A DNA stretch of 64,000 nt from Betaproteobacteria bacterium Ga0077527 (GTDB lineage: Bacteria; Pseudomonadota; Gammaproteobacteria; Burkholderiales; SG8-41), in NCBI GenBank assembly GCA_001464815.1, contig LNDW01000019.1:1-64000 (forward strand), in the 5' to 3' direction. Positions 53,651 to 62,471 of this stretch are shown in pieces. The notes under the pieces were generated by a model. That model was not told where the DNA came from and did no database searches. It saw only the letters and a program-made list of their open reading frames with translations. The stretch's first letter is position 1, and each line of letters opens with the position of its first letter. The translations under genes and the position numbers were made by a program.

Positions 53651-54208
53651 ATGAAAACCGAAGTGCATGTCCACGGCAGTGTCTTCCTGTGCAAGGGCGT
53701 GCGCCTGTCGCAGGTCGAACTGGCGCTGCGCCCCTGGCTCGATTACGTCGATGCCGACCACCTCGCCGACGCCAAGAGCCTCGAGCGCGACGAAACCGGC
53801 ATCGTCTATGACGCCGGCGACCGCGTTGTCAGCATCTGCTGGACCGGCGAGGTCGGCCGCAGCTTCCACAACAAGCTGACCGAAGCCTGCAACAGCCTGG
53901 GCCCGCTGACCGAATACGCCTCCGAAGTCGAAGTCACCTATTACCCGGACAGCGGCGAGGACGAGTTCTACCAGTTCTTCGTCGGGCCGACGCCGGAAGC
54001 GATCCACGAATTCCGCCGCCAGTGCGTGGTCGAGGATCTCGGGCTGATGCTGGCACGCCACCTCGGCAAGACCGAAGTCGAGCAGGTCACCGACATGGTG
54101 ACGCGCATGTTCGATGCGCACAAACCGGAAAAAGCCGCGACTGAAGCGGCCACAACCGGCAACTCGACGGTGATTCCGCTGCACCCGCGCAACCGGCACC
54201 TGCATTAA
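53651..54208 (+). CDS. Hypothetical protein of 185 residues
   Basis: I do not assign a family with confidence. The protein is acidic and soluble, with an N-terminal beta-rich part (TEVHVHGSVFLCKG), a VVSICWTGEVGR strand, YYPDSGEDEFYQFFVGPTP, and a helical C-terminal part containing LGLMLARHLGKTEVEQVTDMV before a disordered tail. No signal peptide or membrane span is present. The ATG at 53651 is preferred; an upstream in-frame start at 53606 lacks support. It stands alone between a rightward unit and the convergent TRIC gene. Composition matches the neighbours, so it is a real gene. Confidence 0.75.
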   Translation: MKTEVHVHGSVFLCKGVRLSQVELALRPWLDYVDADHLADAKSLERDETGIVYDAGDRVVSICWTGEVGRSFHNKLTEACNSLGPLTEYASEVEVTYYPDSGEDEFYQFFVGPTPEAIHEFRRQCVVEDLGLMLARHLGKTEVEQVTDMVTRMFDAHKPEKAATEAATTGNSTVIPLHPRNRHLH

Positions 54209-54253
54209 TTCAGCGCGGAATGATGTGTGATGGGTGCGGAGTGAAAACTCCGG

Positions 54254-54913
54254 TCATCCCTGTTCGGGGTCGCCGAGTTTCAGCGCCGGCATACGCAGGC
54301 GGGTGAAGATGGCGACAAACCGCAGCACCACGATCACCGCCATGCCGGCATAACCGGCGATGACGCGATCCACCCCCGCGATCTGCAGCAGCAGATAAAC
54401 GATGATTCCGGCGAGCGCTGCGGTGGCGTAGATCTCGCCGCTTTTCAGCAGCAGCGGAATCTCGGCGATGAGTATGTCGCGCAGCACGCCACCGGCAACC
54501 CCGGTCATGGTGCCGAGGATCACCACCACGATGCCGCCATAGCCTGCAGCCTCCGCGATGCGCGCGCCACTCACCGCGAACAGTGCCAGGCCCAGCGCGT
54601 CGGCGATCAGCAGCGCGCGCAGCGGGATGTCGCGCACCCGCACCACCAGCATCGTCGCCAGCGTCGCGGCGAGGATCACCCACAGGTAGGCGGTGCTGGT
54701 CAGCCAGAACACCGGGCGGTCGATCAGCAGGTCGCGCAGCGTGCCGCCGCCAACCGCGGTGACGGTGGCGATGACCAGCACGCCGAACCAGTCGAGGTGC
54801 TTGCGCCCTGCGGCGAGCACGCCGCTGGCGGCGAACACCGCGACACCGAGGTAGTCCATCGCCTGCAGCGGTGTGAAAGGAAACATGAGCGAAAAGGTGG
54901 GCGGCAGGTTCAT
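54254..54913 (-). CDS. TRIC-type cation channel (YicG/UPF0126 family)
   Basis: A 219-residue membrane protein with about seven spans built from two repeats, each with the pore motif: VGGGTLRDLLIDRP and GVAGGVLRDILIAEIP. These glycine and arginine/aspartate motifs define bacterial trimeric intracellular cation channels. It should pass K+ or other monovalent cations. The ATG at 54913 is chosen, with a later ATG at MFPFTPL possible; neither has a strong ribosome binding site. It lies 29 bases beyond the thiamine-enzyme gene on the same strand. Confidence 0.87.
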   Translation of the reverse strand: MNLPPTFSLMFPFTPLQAMDYLGVAVFAASGVLAAGRKHLDWFGVLVIATVTAVGGGTLRDLLIDRPVFWLTSTAYLWVILAATLATMLVVRVRDIPLRALLIADALGLALFAVSGARIAEAAGYGGIVVVILGTMTGVAGGVLRDILIAEIPLLLKSGEIYATAALAGIIVYLLLQIAGVDRVIAGYAGMAVIVVLRFVAIFTRLRMPALKLGDPEQG

Positions 54914-54942
54914 CACTGGCACCCGGTTTCAGCAGCGCCGTT

Positions 54943-56631
54943 TCAGGCGCGCTTCTGCAGCGCGTCCTTGCGGAAGCTGATCGTCGCCTCTGGGTCCACC
55001 TTGACGTGGATGATCGCCGGTTTGCCGGCCTTCAGCGCGTCGCGCAGTGCATCGGCGGTTTCGCCGGGTGCGGTCGGGTGGTAGCCGTTGCCGCCGGTGA
55101 GTTTCATCACCTCGTCAAAGCGCGGGCTGTGCACATGGGCGCCGATGTAACGCTCCTGGTAGAAGTCACGCTGGTAGGCGATTTCGGAACCCCAGGTGCC
55201 GTTGTCCATCACGATGCCGATGGCGGGGATGTTGCTCGCCACCGCCGTGGTCATCTCGCCCATGGTCATGCCGAAGCCGCCGTCACCCATCAGCGAAATC
55301 GCTGCGCGCTGCGGCGCACCGACCTTGGCGCCAATGGCCGCTGAATAGGAAAAGCCGACCATGCCGCAATCCAGCGGCGTCAGCAGCGCCGGCGCTTCGT
55401 AGCAGGGCAACTGGTCTGTGGCCTGGAAACCCGTGGTGCCGGCATCAAGCGTGAAAATGGCGTTGCGCGGCGCCGCCTTGCGCACCTCGGCATAGATCAC
55501 GTCGGGATGCATCGGCGTGCCGCCGCGCGCACCCGAAGCCTCGCGTTCGGCCCACAGCGCCGCACGCGCCTTGAAATAGGCCTCGTTGCGTTCATGCCAC
55601 GGCGCCTTGCCCGCGGCGACCGGCGCCATCAGCGCGGCGAGGCCGTCGATCAGCGCGCCGGCATCGGCGTTGATCGCCAGCGCCGCCGGGAAATAACGGC
55701 CCAGCGCGGCAGGATCGACATCGATGTGGATGATCTTCGCTTCGGCCGAGATGTCGGTGTACTTGTAGAAGGTGGTGTTGAAACCCAGTCGAGTACCCAG
55801 CGCGATGATCAGGTCGGCCTCGCGTGTGAGCTGGCTCGCCACCGGGTTGCCGCGCGGACCGACGCCACCGGCGTGCAGTTGAAAATCCACCGGCAGGATG
55901 TCGGCATGGCCGGCGGAGCTGGTCACCGGAATCTGCAGTTTTTCCGCCAGCGCGGCGAGTTTGGCGCTGGCACGCGACCACTTGATGCCGGCGCCGGCGT
56001 GGATCACCGGACGTTTCGCGGCGAGGATCAGCTTGCTGATTTCGGCAAGCGACGCCGGATCAGCCGCCGGCGGACGGCTGGAGGCAGGCGGCTGCATCGG
56101 CCAGGCCACGGGAATGTCGTGATTGAACAAGTCGCGCGGAATGTTGACCACCACCGGCCCGCGGCGCCCCGAATTGGCGAGGCGGAACGCTTCGAGGATG
56201 AACTCCGGAATCCGTTCCGGACGCGGCACGGTCATCACGCGTTTGGTCACCGGCAGGAACAGCGTGTTTTGATCAATCTCCTGGAATGCGTCACGGCCGA
56301 GGTGTTCGGTCGAAGCGAGACCGGTGATCGCCACCACCGGCGAATAGGCAAACTTTGCCTGCGCCAGACCCAGCACCATGTTCGCCGAGCCGGGACCGGC
56401 CTGGCCGCAGATGAATACACCCGGCGTCTGCGTCACCCGGCCGTAGGCGTCGGCCATGTGCATGCCGCAGTTTTCGTGGCGCACTCCGATGTATTCGATG
56501 TCCTTCGCGTCATACAGCGCGTCATACATCTCCAGCGTGCTTGAGCCCATCAGCCCGAACACCTTGCTGACACCGGCGACACGCAGCGCCTCGACCGCGG
56601 CGACGCCGCAACGCATTTTTTTGGAACTCAT
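54943..56631 (-). CDS. Thiamine-diphosphate-dependent enzyme (acetolactate synthase-like)
   Basis: The 562-residue protein has the three-domain layout of the acetolactate synthase/benzoylformate decarboxylase superfamily. The catalytic Glu53 is in RHENCGMHMADAYGR, the central FAD/Rossmann-like domain has HAGAGIKWSRAS, and the C-terminal ThDP motif GDGGFGMTMGEM continues to a DNGTWG segment. It would decarboxylate or ligate a 2-oxo acid. The AHE-type pattern of sulfoacetaldehyde acetyltransferase is not seen. A 2-hydroxyacid dehydrogenase and two MFS genes precede it on the same strand, suggesting a short pathway for an imported acid. The exact reaction is open. Confidence 0.83.
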   Translation of the reverse strand: MSSKKMRCGVAAVEALRVAGVSKVFGLMGSSTLEMYDALYDAKDIEYIGVRHENCGMHMADAYGRVTQTPGVFICGQAGPGSANMVLGLAQAKFAYSPVVAITGLASTEHLGRDAFQEIDQNTLFLPVTKRVMTVPRPERIPEFILEAFRLANSGRRGPVVVNIPRDLFNHDIPVAWPMQPPASSRPPAADPASLAEISKLILAAKRPVIHAGAGIKWSRASAKLAALAEKLQIPVTSSAGHADILPVDFQLHAGGVGPRGNPVASQLTREADLIIALGTRLGFNTTFYKYTDISAEAKIIHIDVDPAALGRYFPAALAINADAGALIDGLAALMAPVAAGKAPWHERNEAYFKARAALWAEREASGARGGTPMHPDVIYAEVRKAAPRNAIFTLDAGTTGFQATDQLPCYEAPALLTPLDCGMVGFSYSAAIGAKVGAPQRAAISLMGDGGFGMTMGEMTTAVASNIPAIGIVMDNGTWGSEIAYQRDFYQERYIGAHVHSPRFDEVMKLTGGNGYHPTAPGETADALRDALKAGKPAIIHVKVDPEATISFRKDALQKRA

Positions 56632-56669
56632 GGCTTTCTCCTCCGCCTCTTCTGTTTCATCACCTGCTT

Positions 56670-57641
56670 TTATTTTTTAAGCACTTCCGGATTCGCGACA
56701 TTGACCGGCTTGCCGGAAGCAAACGCCAGAATCTGTTCCACGGCCGTGCCGTAGTACGACTCGTAGGTTTTTTCCTCGACGTAACCGAGGTGCGGCGTAC
56801 ACACCACATTGTCCATCGCGACCAGCGGATGGTTGCCGCCGATCACCGGCTCTTCTTCATAGACGTCGATCCCGGCGCGGCCGGGCCGGCCGGCCTTCAG
56901 CGCAGTGACCAGCGCATCCTTGGCGATGATCGGCGCGCGGCTGGTGTTGACGATCAGCGCGGATTTTTTCATGCGGCGGAGATCTTCCAGGGTGACGATG
57001 CCGCGGGTGCCGTCATTCAGTGGCAGGTGTATCGAAATCACGTCGGACTCGGCAAAGAAGGCTTCGCGGCTTGATGCCACTTCGAATCCTGCGGCCTTGG
57101 CCTTGGTGGTCGAGCCTTCGCGGCCCCAGCACCACACACGCATGCCGAAAGCCTTGCCGACATTGGCAACCAGGCTGCCGATGCGGCCGTAGGCATAGAT
57201 GCCCAGGGTCTTGCCGGCGAGCCCGGTGCCGACCGAACCCTGCCACTGGCCGTTCTTCATGCGCTGCACTTCCTGCGGAATGCGGCGCAGGGCGGCAAGG
57301 ATAAGACCCCAGGCCAGCTCCGCCGTGGGATTGGGATTGCCGCGGCCGCCTGCGGAAACCACGATGCCCTTTTCGGTGCAGGCGGCGATGTCGATGTGAT
57401 ACACGTTGTGGCCGGTCTGGCTCAGCAGTTTCAGCTTCGGCAGCTTCTCGACCACGGCGCGCGGCATGCGCGAACGCTGCTGGGTCAGCACCACGATCTC
57501 GGCATCCTGCAGCCGCGCCGCGAGTTTCGCGGGGTCCTTCTCCGTGTCGGTGAACACCATCAGCTCATGGCCGGCCAGTTGTTTGGCGCAGTTGAGGCCG
57601 CGGAAGGCGTCCTGGTAATCGTCGATGATGGCAATTTTCAC
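56670..57641 (-). CDS. D-2-hydroxyacid dehydrogenase family protein
   Basis: A 323-residue NAD(P)-dependent enzyme related to phosphoglycerate dehydrogenase. The substrate-domain block VVLTQQRSRMPRAVVEKLPKL, the catalytic Arg in NTSRAPII, the Glu of the YEEEP block and His in TPHLGY are present. The nucleotide motif reads IYAYGRIG, so the first glycine of GxGxxG is replaced by alanine. It reduces a 2-oxo acid or oxidises a D-2-hydroxy acid. It is flanked on the same strand by the ThDP enzyme (38 bases downstream) and MFS genes (upstream), in a probable operon. Confidence 0.87.
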   Translation of the reverse strand: MKIAIIDDYQDAFRGLNCAKQLAGHELMVFTDTEKDPAKLAARLQDAEIVVLTQQRSRMPRAVVEKLPKLKLLSQTGHNVYHIDIAACTEKGIVVSAGGRGNPNPTAELAWGLILAALRRIPQEVQRMKNGQWQGSVGTGLAGKTLGIYAYGRIGSLVANVGKAFGMRVWCWGREGSTTKAKAAGFEVASSREAFFAESDVISIHLPLNDGTRGIVTLEDLRRMKKSALIVNTSRAPIIAKDALVTALKAGRPGRAGIDVYEEEPVIGGNHPLVAMDNVVCTPHLGYVEEKTYESYYGTAVEQILAFASGKPVNVANPEVLKK

Positions 57642-57660
57642 GGTCGTACTCCTGTGGATA

Positions 57661-57681
57661 TCAATAAAATCAAAACTACTT
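57661..57681. repeat. AT-rich interspersed motif, degenerate copy 7
   Basis: TCAATAAAATCAAAACTACTT overlaps the stop codon of the MFS gene at 57676 and lies 19 bases before the dehydrogenase start. It departs from the consensus in its right half. Confidence 0.4.
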
Positions 57682-58809
57682 GCGGCGGCTCAACACGCCG
57701 GCTGTGGTCAGCATCAGCGCATTGGCGATGAATACCGGGGCCACGCCGAAGGCACTGCCCAGTGCGCCAAAGAACAGCGGCACCGCAAGGTGGGTCACGT
57801 TGTTGATGGCCATGCGCAGGCCCAGCGCCTCGCCGGAACGGTTTTCCGGGGCGCGCGCGTAGATCATGCTCAGTGTCAGCGGCTGGCCGCAACCGGTGCC
57901 CAGCCCGAGCAGGAAGGCAATCGCCGCCAGCAGCACCTCGCTTTCCACCCAGGGAAACAGCAGATAGGTCGCGGCGGCGATGAAAATCGCGGCACCCAGC
58001 ACTTTTTCCTCGCCGAAATGCGAAACGATGCGTGGCATGAAGGTGCGCACGATGAACGAGGCGCCGGCAAACATCGCCAGGATCACGCCGATCGCCGAGG
58101 CCGACAGGCCGATGGCATGGCCGTAGATCGGCATGTAGAACTGGAACAGGTCGATCGCGGTGAGGATGATGCCGCTGGTAATCAGCGTGCGCCGCAGCGG
58201 CGCGTTACTGAGCAGACCCACCGCGTACACCGCGGCTTCCTCGCCCTTGATCTTGTTGCCGCGCAGCGCATCGAGGTGGCGGCGGTTGGCGTAAACAATC
58301 GCAGCAGCAATGAGCGGACTCACCGCGATGAACAGGTAACCGTTGGCATGACCGACGTGATCGATGGCAAAACCGGCAATCATCGGCCCGAGAAAGCCGC
58401 CGCTGGCAATGACCAGGCCGAAGTTGGCGAAGTTGCGGATACGCGCCTCCGGCGTGCTCAACATGCCGATCAGGTTTTGCGCGCAGACGTTGTAGAACAC
58501 ATGCGAAGAGCCGATCAGCAGCGCGGACAGGTACAGCGCATAGGTCGAGGGCAACAGCCCCGGCAGCATCAGCGCCAGTGACAGCCCCAGGCAGCCCAGC
58601 AGCATCGGCCAGCGCACACCGATGCGGTCGGCCAGTTTGCCGATGTACAGCGCCAGCAGCATCGGCGCCAGCGAGTACAGCGCGACAATCACGCCGAGCA
58701 TCACCTGGGGCACACCCAATTCCAGAGCGAACAGCGACACCAGCACCTTGCTGCCTCGGAAGGCAAGCATGTTGAGCAGGATGATCAGCAGTACGGTATG
58801 GATCGACAT
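57676..58809 (-). CDS. MFS transporter, paralogue A of a tandem pair
   Basis: A 377-residue carrier with 12 predicted spans. The loop-2 motif GKLADRIGVRWP and the central segment LTAIDLFQFYMPIYGHAIGL are shared almost word for word with the next gene upstream, showing a tandem duplication. It begins 6 bases after the stop of that gene. Both probably belong to the operon with the 2-hydroxyacid dehydrogenase and ThDP enzyme. The substrate could be a 2-oxo or hydroxy acid, by context only. Confidence 0.85.
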   Translation of the reverse strand: MSIHTVLLIILLNMLAFRGSKVLVSLFALELGVPQVMLGVIVALYSLAPMLLALYIGKLADRIGVRWPMLLGCLGLSLALMLPGLLPSTYALYLSALLIGSSHVFYNVCAQNLIGMLSTPEARIRNFANFGLVIASGGFLGPMIAGFAIDHVGHANGYLFIAVSPLIAAAIVYANRRHLDALRGNKIKGEEAAVYAVGLLSNAPLRRTLITSGIILTAIDLFQFYMPIYGHAIGLSASAIGVILAMFAGASFIVRTFMPRIVSHFGEEKVLGAAIFIAAATYLLFPWVESEVLLAAIAFLLGLGTGCGQPLTLSMIYARAPENRSGEALGLRMAINNVTHLAVPLFFGALGSAFGVAPVFIANALMLTTAGVLSRRK

Positions 58810-58815
58810 GGTTGC

Positions 58816-60009
58816 TCAGCCTCCGCCCGCGGGCACCGCGCGGCGGCGCACGAACCAGTTGCCGGCGGCGATGATGCCGGCATTGACCCAGAACACCGGC
58901 GCCAGGCCGAGGGCGGCACCGACCCCGCCAAAAAACGCCGGCACCACGACATGCATCGAATTGTTGATCGCGATGCGCAGGCCCAGCGACTCGCCAGCCC
59001 GTCCCGGCGGCGAGTAGTTGTAGCAGAGGATCACCGTCAGCGGCTGGCCAAGGCCCATGCCAAAACCGAGCACGAAGCAGATCAGGCCGAGCAGCAGCGC
59101 GTTCGAGAACAGCGGGATCAGCACGAACATCGCCGCGGTCAGGAACAGCGAATAGAGCAGTGTGCGCTCCTCGCCGAAGCGGCGCAGCAGCACCGGGATC
59201 AGCGCCCGCGACACGAATGAAGCGGCGGCGGCGGCACCGAGGATCATGCCGATGGCCGAGGCCGAGAGGCCGATCTGGTGGCCGTAGAGCGGCATGTAGA
59301 GCTGGAAGAGATCGATGGCGGTCATCACCACCGCGCCGGCGATCAGCACGCGCCGCATGTCGGCATCGCGGATCAGGTCGATCATGCGCGAGCCGGCGGG
59401 CCGCGATCGCGGCTTGCCGGGGCGGGGAATACGGCTCGCGAGCGTGGCGATGCCGATGGCCGCCACCGCGCTCATCGCGGCAAACACCAGATAGGTGCGT
59501 GCGTGACCCGCCTGGTCGATCGAGAAGCCGGCGATCACCGGACCGGCAAAATCAGCCACCGCGATCACCAGCGCATAGAGGTTGAAGTTGCTGGACCGCG
59601 TCGCGCCGTCACCCAGTGAACCGACCAGCGACTGCAGCGCGACCTGGCTCAGGATAAAACCGAAGCCGGTGACCGCGGCGGCGGCAAACAGCAGCGGCAG
59701 GCTGGGTGCGAACCAGGGCAGCAAGGCGCCCAGCGCGCACACCATCATGCCGGCGATGATCGGGAGGCGTGAGCCATAACGATCAACGATGCGGCCGCAG
59801 GGCACCGCCAGCAGCAGCGGGAATATGCCGTAAGTGGCGAGGAGCAGGCCGATGTGCAGCGGTGTGGCGTCGAGTTCAAGCGCGTAGAGCGTATTGACCA
59901 CGCGTGCGCCCTTGTACGCCCCGTTCCAGAACACCACCAGCGAGAGCAGCTGATAGATGGTGATCATGCGCGCCGCAGCGGCGGCGGGCGCTTGGGAATC
60001 TGCAGTCAT
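58816..60009 (-). CDS. MFS transporter, paralogue B of a tandem pair
   Basis: The 397-residue 12-span carrier has loop-2 CGRIVDRYGSRLP and the segment MTAIDLFQLYMPLYGHQIGL that matches paralogue A. A basic loop (RIPRPGKPRSRPAGSR) separates the two halves. The ATG at 60009 is chosen because the upstream extension has no membrane character. It heads the leftward operon and is divergent from another MFS gene at 60093. Why two near neighbours are kept is unclear; they may differ in substrate or direction. Confidence 0.85.
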   Translation of the reverse strand: MTADSQAPAAAAARMITIYQLLSLVVFWNGAYKGARVVNTLYALELDATPLHIGLLLATYGIFPLLLAVPCGRIVDRYGSRLPIIAGMMVCALGALLPWFAPSLPLLFAAAAVTGFGFILSQVALQSLVGSLGDGATRSSNFNLYALVIAVADFAGPVIAGFSIDQAGHARTYLVFAAMSAVAAIGIATLASRIPRPGKPRSRPAGSRMIDLIRDADMRRVLIAGAVVMTAIDLFQLYMPLYGHQIGLSASAIGMILGAAAAASFVSRALIPVLLRRFGEERTLLYSLFLTAAMFVLIPLFSNALLLGLICFVLGFGMGLGQPLTVILCYNYSPPGRAGESLGLRIAINNSMHVVVPAFFGGVGAALGLAPVFWVNAGIIAAGNWFVRRRAVPAGGG

Positions 60010-60092
60010 GGAGTGTCCGCATTGTAGCGCAGGCCCTGTACTGACTTGCCTTGAAGTCCATGAAGTAGAATCCTGCTTTCGCAAAATAAATC

Positions 60093-61343
60093 ATGGCACT
60101 GCCTTCGCTGCGCGCACTGCGTCACCGCAATTTCCGGCTCTTTCTTGGCGGCCAGATTTTTGCACTGATCGGTTACTGGATCCAGATGGTGGCGCAGAGC
60201 TGGCTACTCTACCGGCTCACCGGTTCAGCCACGCTGCTTGGCGTACTCGCCTTCGCCAGCAGCCTGCCGATCCTGCTGCTCGCCCCCGTCGCCGGCTGGT
60301 GGGCCGACCGCTGCAACCTGCATCGCACGATGTTCGCCACCCAGGTGCTCGAACTGCTGCAGGCCGCGACACTGGCGGCGCTGGCGCTCGCCGGCATCCT
60401 CGCGCCCTGGCACATCATCACGCTGGCGATGGTGATGGGCATCCTCGTCGCGATTGAACTGCCGATCCGTCACGCCTATTTGCTCGAACTCGTGGACGGC
60501 AAGGAAGACCTGCCCAACGCGATTGCATTGACCTCGCTGATGGCCAACAGCGGGCGCATGGTCGGCCCGGCGCTGGCCGGCGTGCTGATCGGCGTGCTGA
60601 GCGAAGCACACTGCTTCCTGATCAACGCCTTCACCTATGTGGCGGTGCTGATCTCCTTCCTGATGATCCGCGTCACCGCGCTGCCGCGTGAACCGTCGAA
60701 GCAGCGGCTGGTCGCCGGCCTGCGCGAAGGCTTCGCCTACAGCTGGAACCTGCTGCCGATCCGCGCGCTGCTGCTGACGCTGATGGTGGTGGCCCTGCTC
60801 GCCACGCCGTACTCGACGCTGATGCCGGTGATGGTGCGCGAGGTCTTCCAGGGCGACTCCGCGCTGATGGGCTGGCTGATGAGCGCCTCCGGCGGCGGCG
60901 CCATTTGCGGCACGCTGTACCTCGCCTCGCGCAAGAATGCCCGCGGCCTGATCCGGCTGATCATCTTCACCGTGCTCGCCGCCGGCACCGCGCTGGTGCT
61001 GTTCGCCAACGCGCCTTCGGTATGGATCGCGCTGCCGCTGCTGTCCGTGGTCGGCTTCGGCATCCTCGCCACCTCGGTCTCGGTCAACACCATCCTGCAG
61101 ACCATCGTCGATGACGACAAGCGCGGGCGGGTGATGAGTCTCTACACCGCGGCCTTCCTCGGGGTGATGCCTTTCGGCGGACTTGTCGCCGGCGCACTGG
61201 CCGACCTGATCGGGCCGCGGGCTACGCTGACGATCGGGGGACTCAGTTGCGTCGCTGCGGCGCTGTTTCTGGCGCGCAACCGGCACCGGTTGCGGGAGCA
61301 GATCCGGCCGATTTACGAAAAGTTGGGGATTGCGCGGCGCTAG
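60093..61343 (+). CDS. MFS transporter (DHA3/MFS_3 type)
   Basis: A 416-residue MFS protein of the EntS-like MFS_3 type with 12 spans. It begins LRALRHRNFRLFLGGQ, a pattern typical of this group, has the GWWADRCNLHR loop motif, and the SLMANSGRMVGPALAG signature of spans five and six. Such carriers usually export siderophores, drugs or metabolites. It is unrelated in detail to the tandem pair on the other strand. It is convergent with the higA gene, whose stop is only 2 bases away. Confidence 0.87.
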   Translation: MALPSLRALRHRNFRLFLGGQIFALIGYWIQMVAQSWLLYRLTGSATLLGVLAFASSLPILLLAPVAGWWADRCNLHRTMFATQVLELLQAATLAALALAGILAPWHIITLAMVMGILVAIELPIRHAYLLELVDGKEDLPNAIALTSLMANSGRMVGPALAGVLIGVLSEAHCFLINAFTYVAVLISFLMIRVTALPREPSKQRLVAGLREGFAYSWNLLPIRALLLTLMVVALLATPYSTLMPVMVREVFQGDSALMGWLMSASGGGAICGTLYLASRKNARGLIRLIIFTVLAAGTALVLFANAPSVWIALPLLSVVGFGILATSVSVNTILQTIVDDDKRGRVMSLYTAAFLGVMPFGGLVAGALADLIGPRATLTIGGLSCVAAALFLARNRHRLREQIRPIYEKLGIARR

Positions 61344-61345
61344 GT

Positions 61346-61633
61346 TCAGGCCACTTCCAGAACCAGACGCTTGCCGCATGCTTTGACGTACTTGCGCAAG
61401 GTCGCCACTGAAGGCGAATGCTTTCCGGTTGCCAGCGCCCGCTCCAGACGAGCCACCGATGGCGCCTGTGTGCCCATTCGCGACGCCACTTCCGCTTGTG
61501 ACAGACCAGCCTCCTGGCGCGCCTTGAGCAGCGCATCCAGCAAAGCAGACTCCTCGCGCTCCAGGCGCCCCACCTCGGCGCGTACGCCGGGACGGCGCAT
61601 CAGTTTCTTCACGACTTGATCATGCGTTTTCAT
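61346..61633 (-). CDS. higA: Antitoxin HigA-like, XRE helix-turn-helix
   Basis: The 95-residue protein has an N-terminal helix (THDQVVKKLMRRPGVRAEVG) and an XRE helix-turn-helix (AGLSQAEVASRMGTQAPSVAR, about 43-63), followed by VATLRKYVKACGKRLVLEVA, the usual build of HigA-type antitoxins for HigB/RelE toxins of the Gp49 type. GAAGGAG precedes the ATG, which overlaps the end of the toxin gene. It appears intact, whereas the toxin gene is frameshifted. Confidence 0.9.
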   Translation of the reverse strand: MKTHDQVVKKLMRRPGVRAEVGRLEREESALLDALLKARQEAGLSQAEVASRMGTQAPSVARLERALATGKHSPSVATLRKYVKACGKRLVLEVA

Positions 61634-61950
61634 GTTTGATCTCCTTCATGCGAATCTCCGCGATCCGGCGCTCACGGGGCGGCGTTTTCTGCGACTTCTT
61701 GACGAAGCTGTGCAGCACGACAATCCGCCGGCCGACCAGCGTGCAAAAGAATACCCGCGCAATACCTTCGGCACCCTTCAAACGCAGCTCAAACAGCCCC
61801 TCTCCAAAAGCCTTGGTGTGTGGTTCACCCAGATTGGGGCCAAGTAACCATACGGCGCGTCAACACGATATACCGGGCAGCGAGAGTGTCAGGAAGACTC
61901 AGGATCTCGTCCTGAACACGTTCGCTGTAGTAGGTGATCGTGTAATCCAC
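61620..61950 (-). pseudogene. higB: HigB/RelE-type (Gp49) toxin gene with a frameshift
   Basis: From the GTG at 61950 the first frame reads VDYTITYYSERVQDEILSLP and LAARYIVLTRRMVT, then stops at once. The second frame carries on with GPNLGEPHTKAFGEGLFELR, IARVFFCTLVGRRIVVLHSF and KKSQKTPPRERRIAEIRMKE to the stop at 61620, typical of Gp49-type HigB. Frames join near 61813-61820 and differ by one inserted or two missing bases. About 110 codons would result if repaired. The C-terminal frame overlaps the higA start by 14 bases, the normal arrangement. The toxin is therefore inactive if the sequence is right. Confidence 0.8.
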
Positions 61951-61966
61951 CGTGATACGATAACAA

Positions 61967-61985
61967 ATATGTTACTGTTGAGTCA
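61967..61985. promoter_or_regulatory. Imperfect inverted repeat upstream of higB (possible HigA operator)
   Basis: ATAACA-AATA-TGTTAC lies within 20 bases of the higB start codon in an otherwise AT-rich stretch. It is a reasonable HigA binding site, but the arms match at only 5 of 6 positions. Confidence 0.4.
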
Positions 61986-62335
61986 ATGTCAGGGAACAGT
62001 GGATTTATCGGCTGATCTGGGCCGGCTTACGCGATGGTTTTTGATAACGAAAATGAAGCTTCAAGAGGGAAATGCGCCTCTAAATCGGACAAAAATTCTT
62101 TTATCACTTTGGGTTAGCGTGGTCCGACCCCTTAGTGGGACAGAGACCCCTTGTGAGCCGCAGAGCAGCGCCGTCACGCCGGGAGGGGTCGGCGAGGACT
62201 GTCTGAGCCCTGGCCGCGCAGCGGCTAGGGCGAGTTGCGCGCCCCGAAGGAAGTCACCTTGGGTGGCAGCCGCCCTGCGAGACGAGCAGCGCAGGGAAGT
62301 CCGAAGGACCGGCGAGCCGGGGCGGTTTTTCTTTG

Positions 62336-62369
62336 GTTACTTTCTTTTGTCCGCACAAAAGAAAGTGAC
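62336..62369. repeat. GTTACTTTCTTTTGT hairpin repeat in a gene-free stretch
   Basis: GTTACTTTCTTTTGT (62336-62350) and ACAAAAGAAAGTGAC (62355-62369) form a 15-bp stem with one G-U type mismatch around CCGC. It belongs to a longer GC-rich sequence (about 62140-62400) of a type seen repeatedly between genes in betaproteobacteria, as far as I recall. The wider gap 61951-62471 contains no supported gene. Confidence 0.6.
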
Positions 62370-62427
62370 TAGCTGCCGGGCTACCCCCGGCGAAGTCGAG
62401 GCCCCGCGTTTCAACAACATCAAAAGT

Positions 62428-62451
62428 AAAACCCCGCCGAAGCGGGGTTTT
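62428..62451 (-). terminator. Intrinsic terminator of the Bug gene at 62472
   Basis: AAAACCCCGC-CGAA-GCGGGGTTTT: a perfect 10-bp stem with a tetraloop and a T-run, 21 bases beyond the Bug stop codon on the complementary strand. It is symmetrical and could work in both directions. Confidence 0.88.
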
Positions 62452-62471
62452 ATTCCGAAGCAAGCCAAGCA

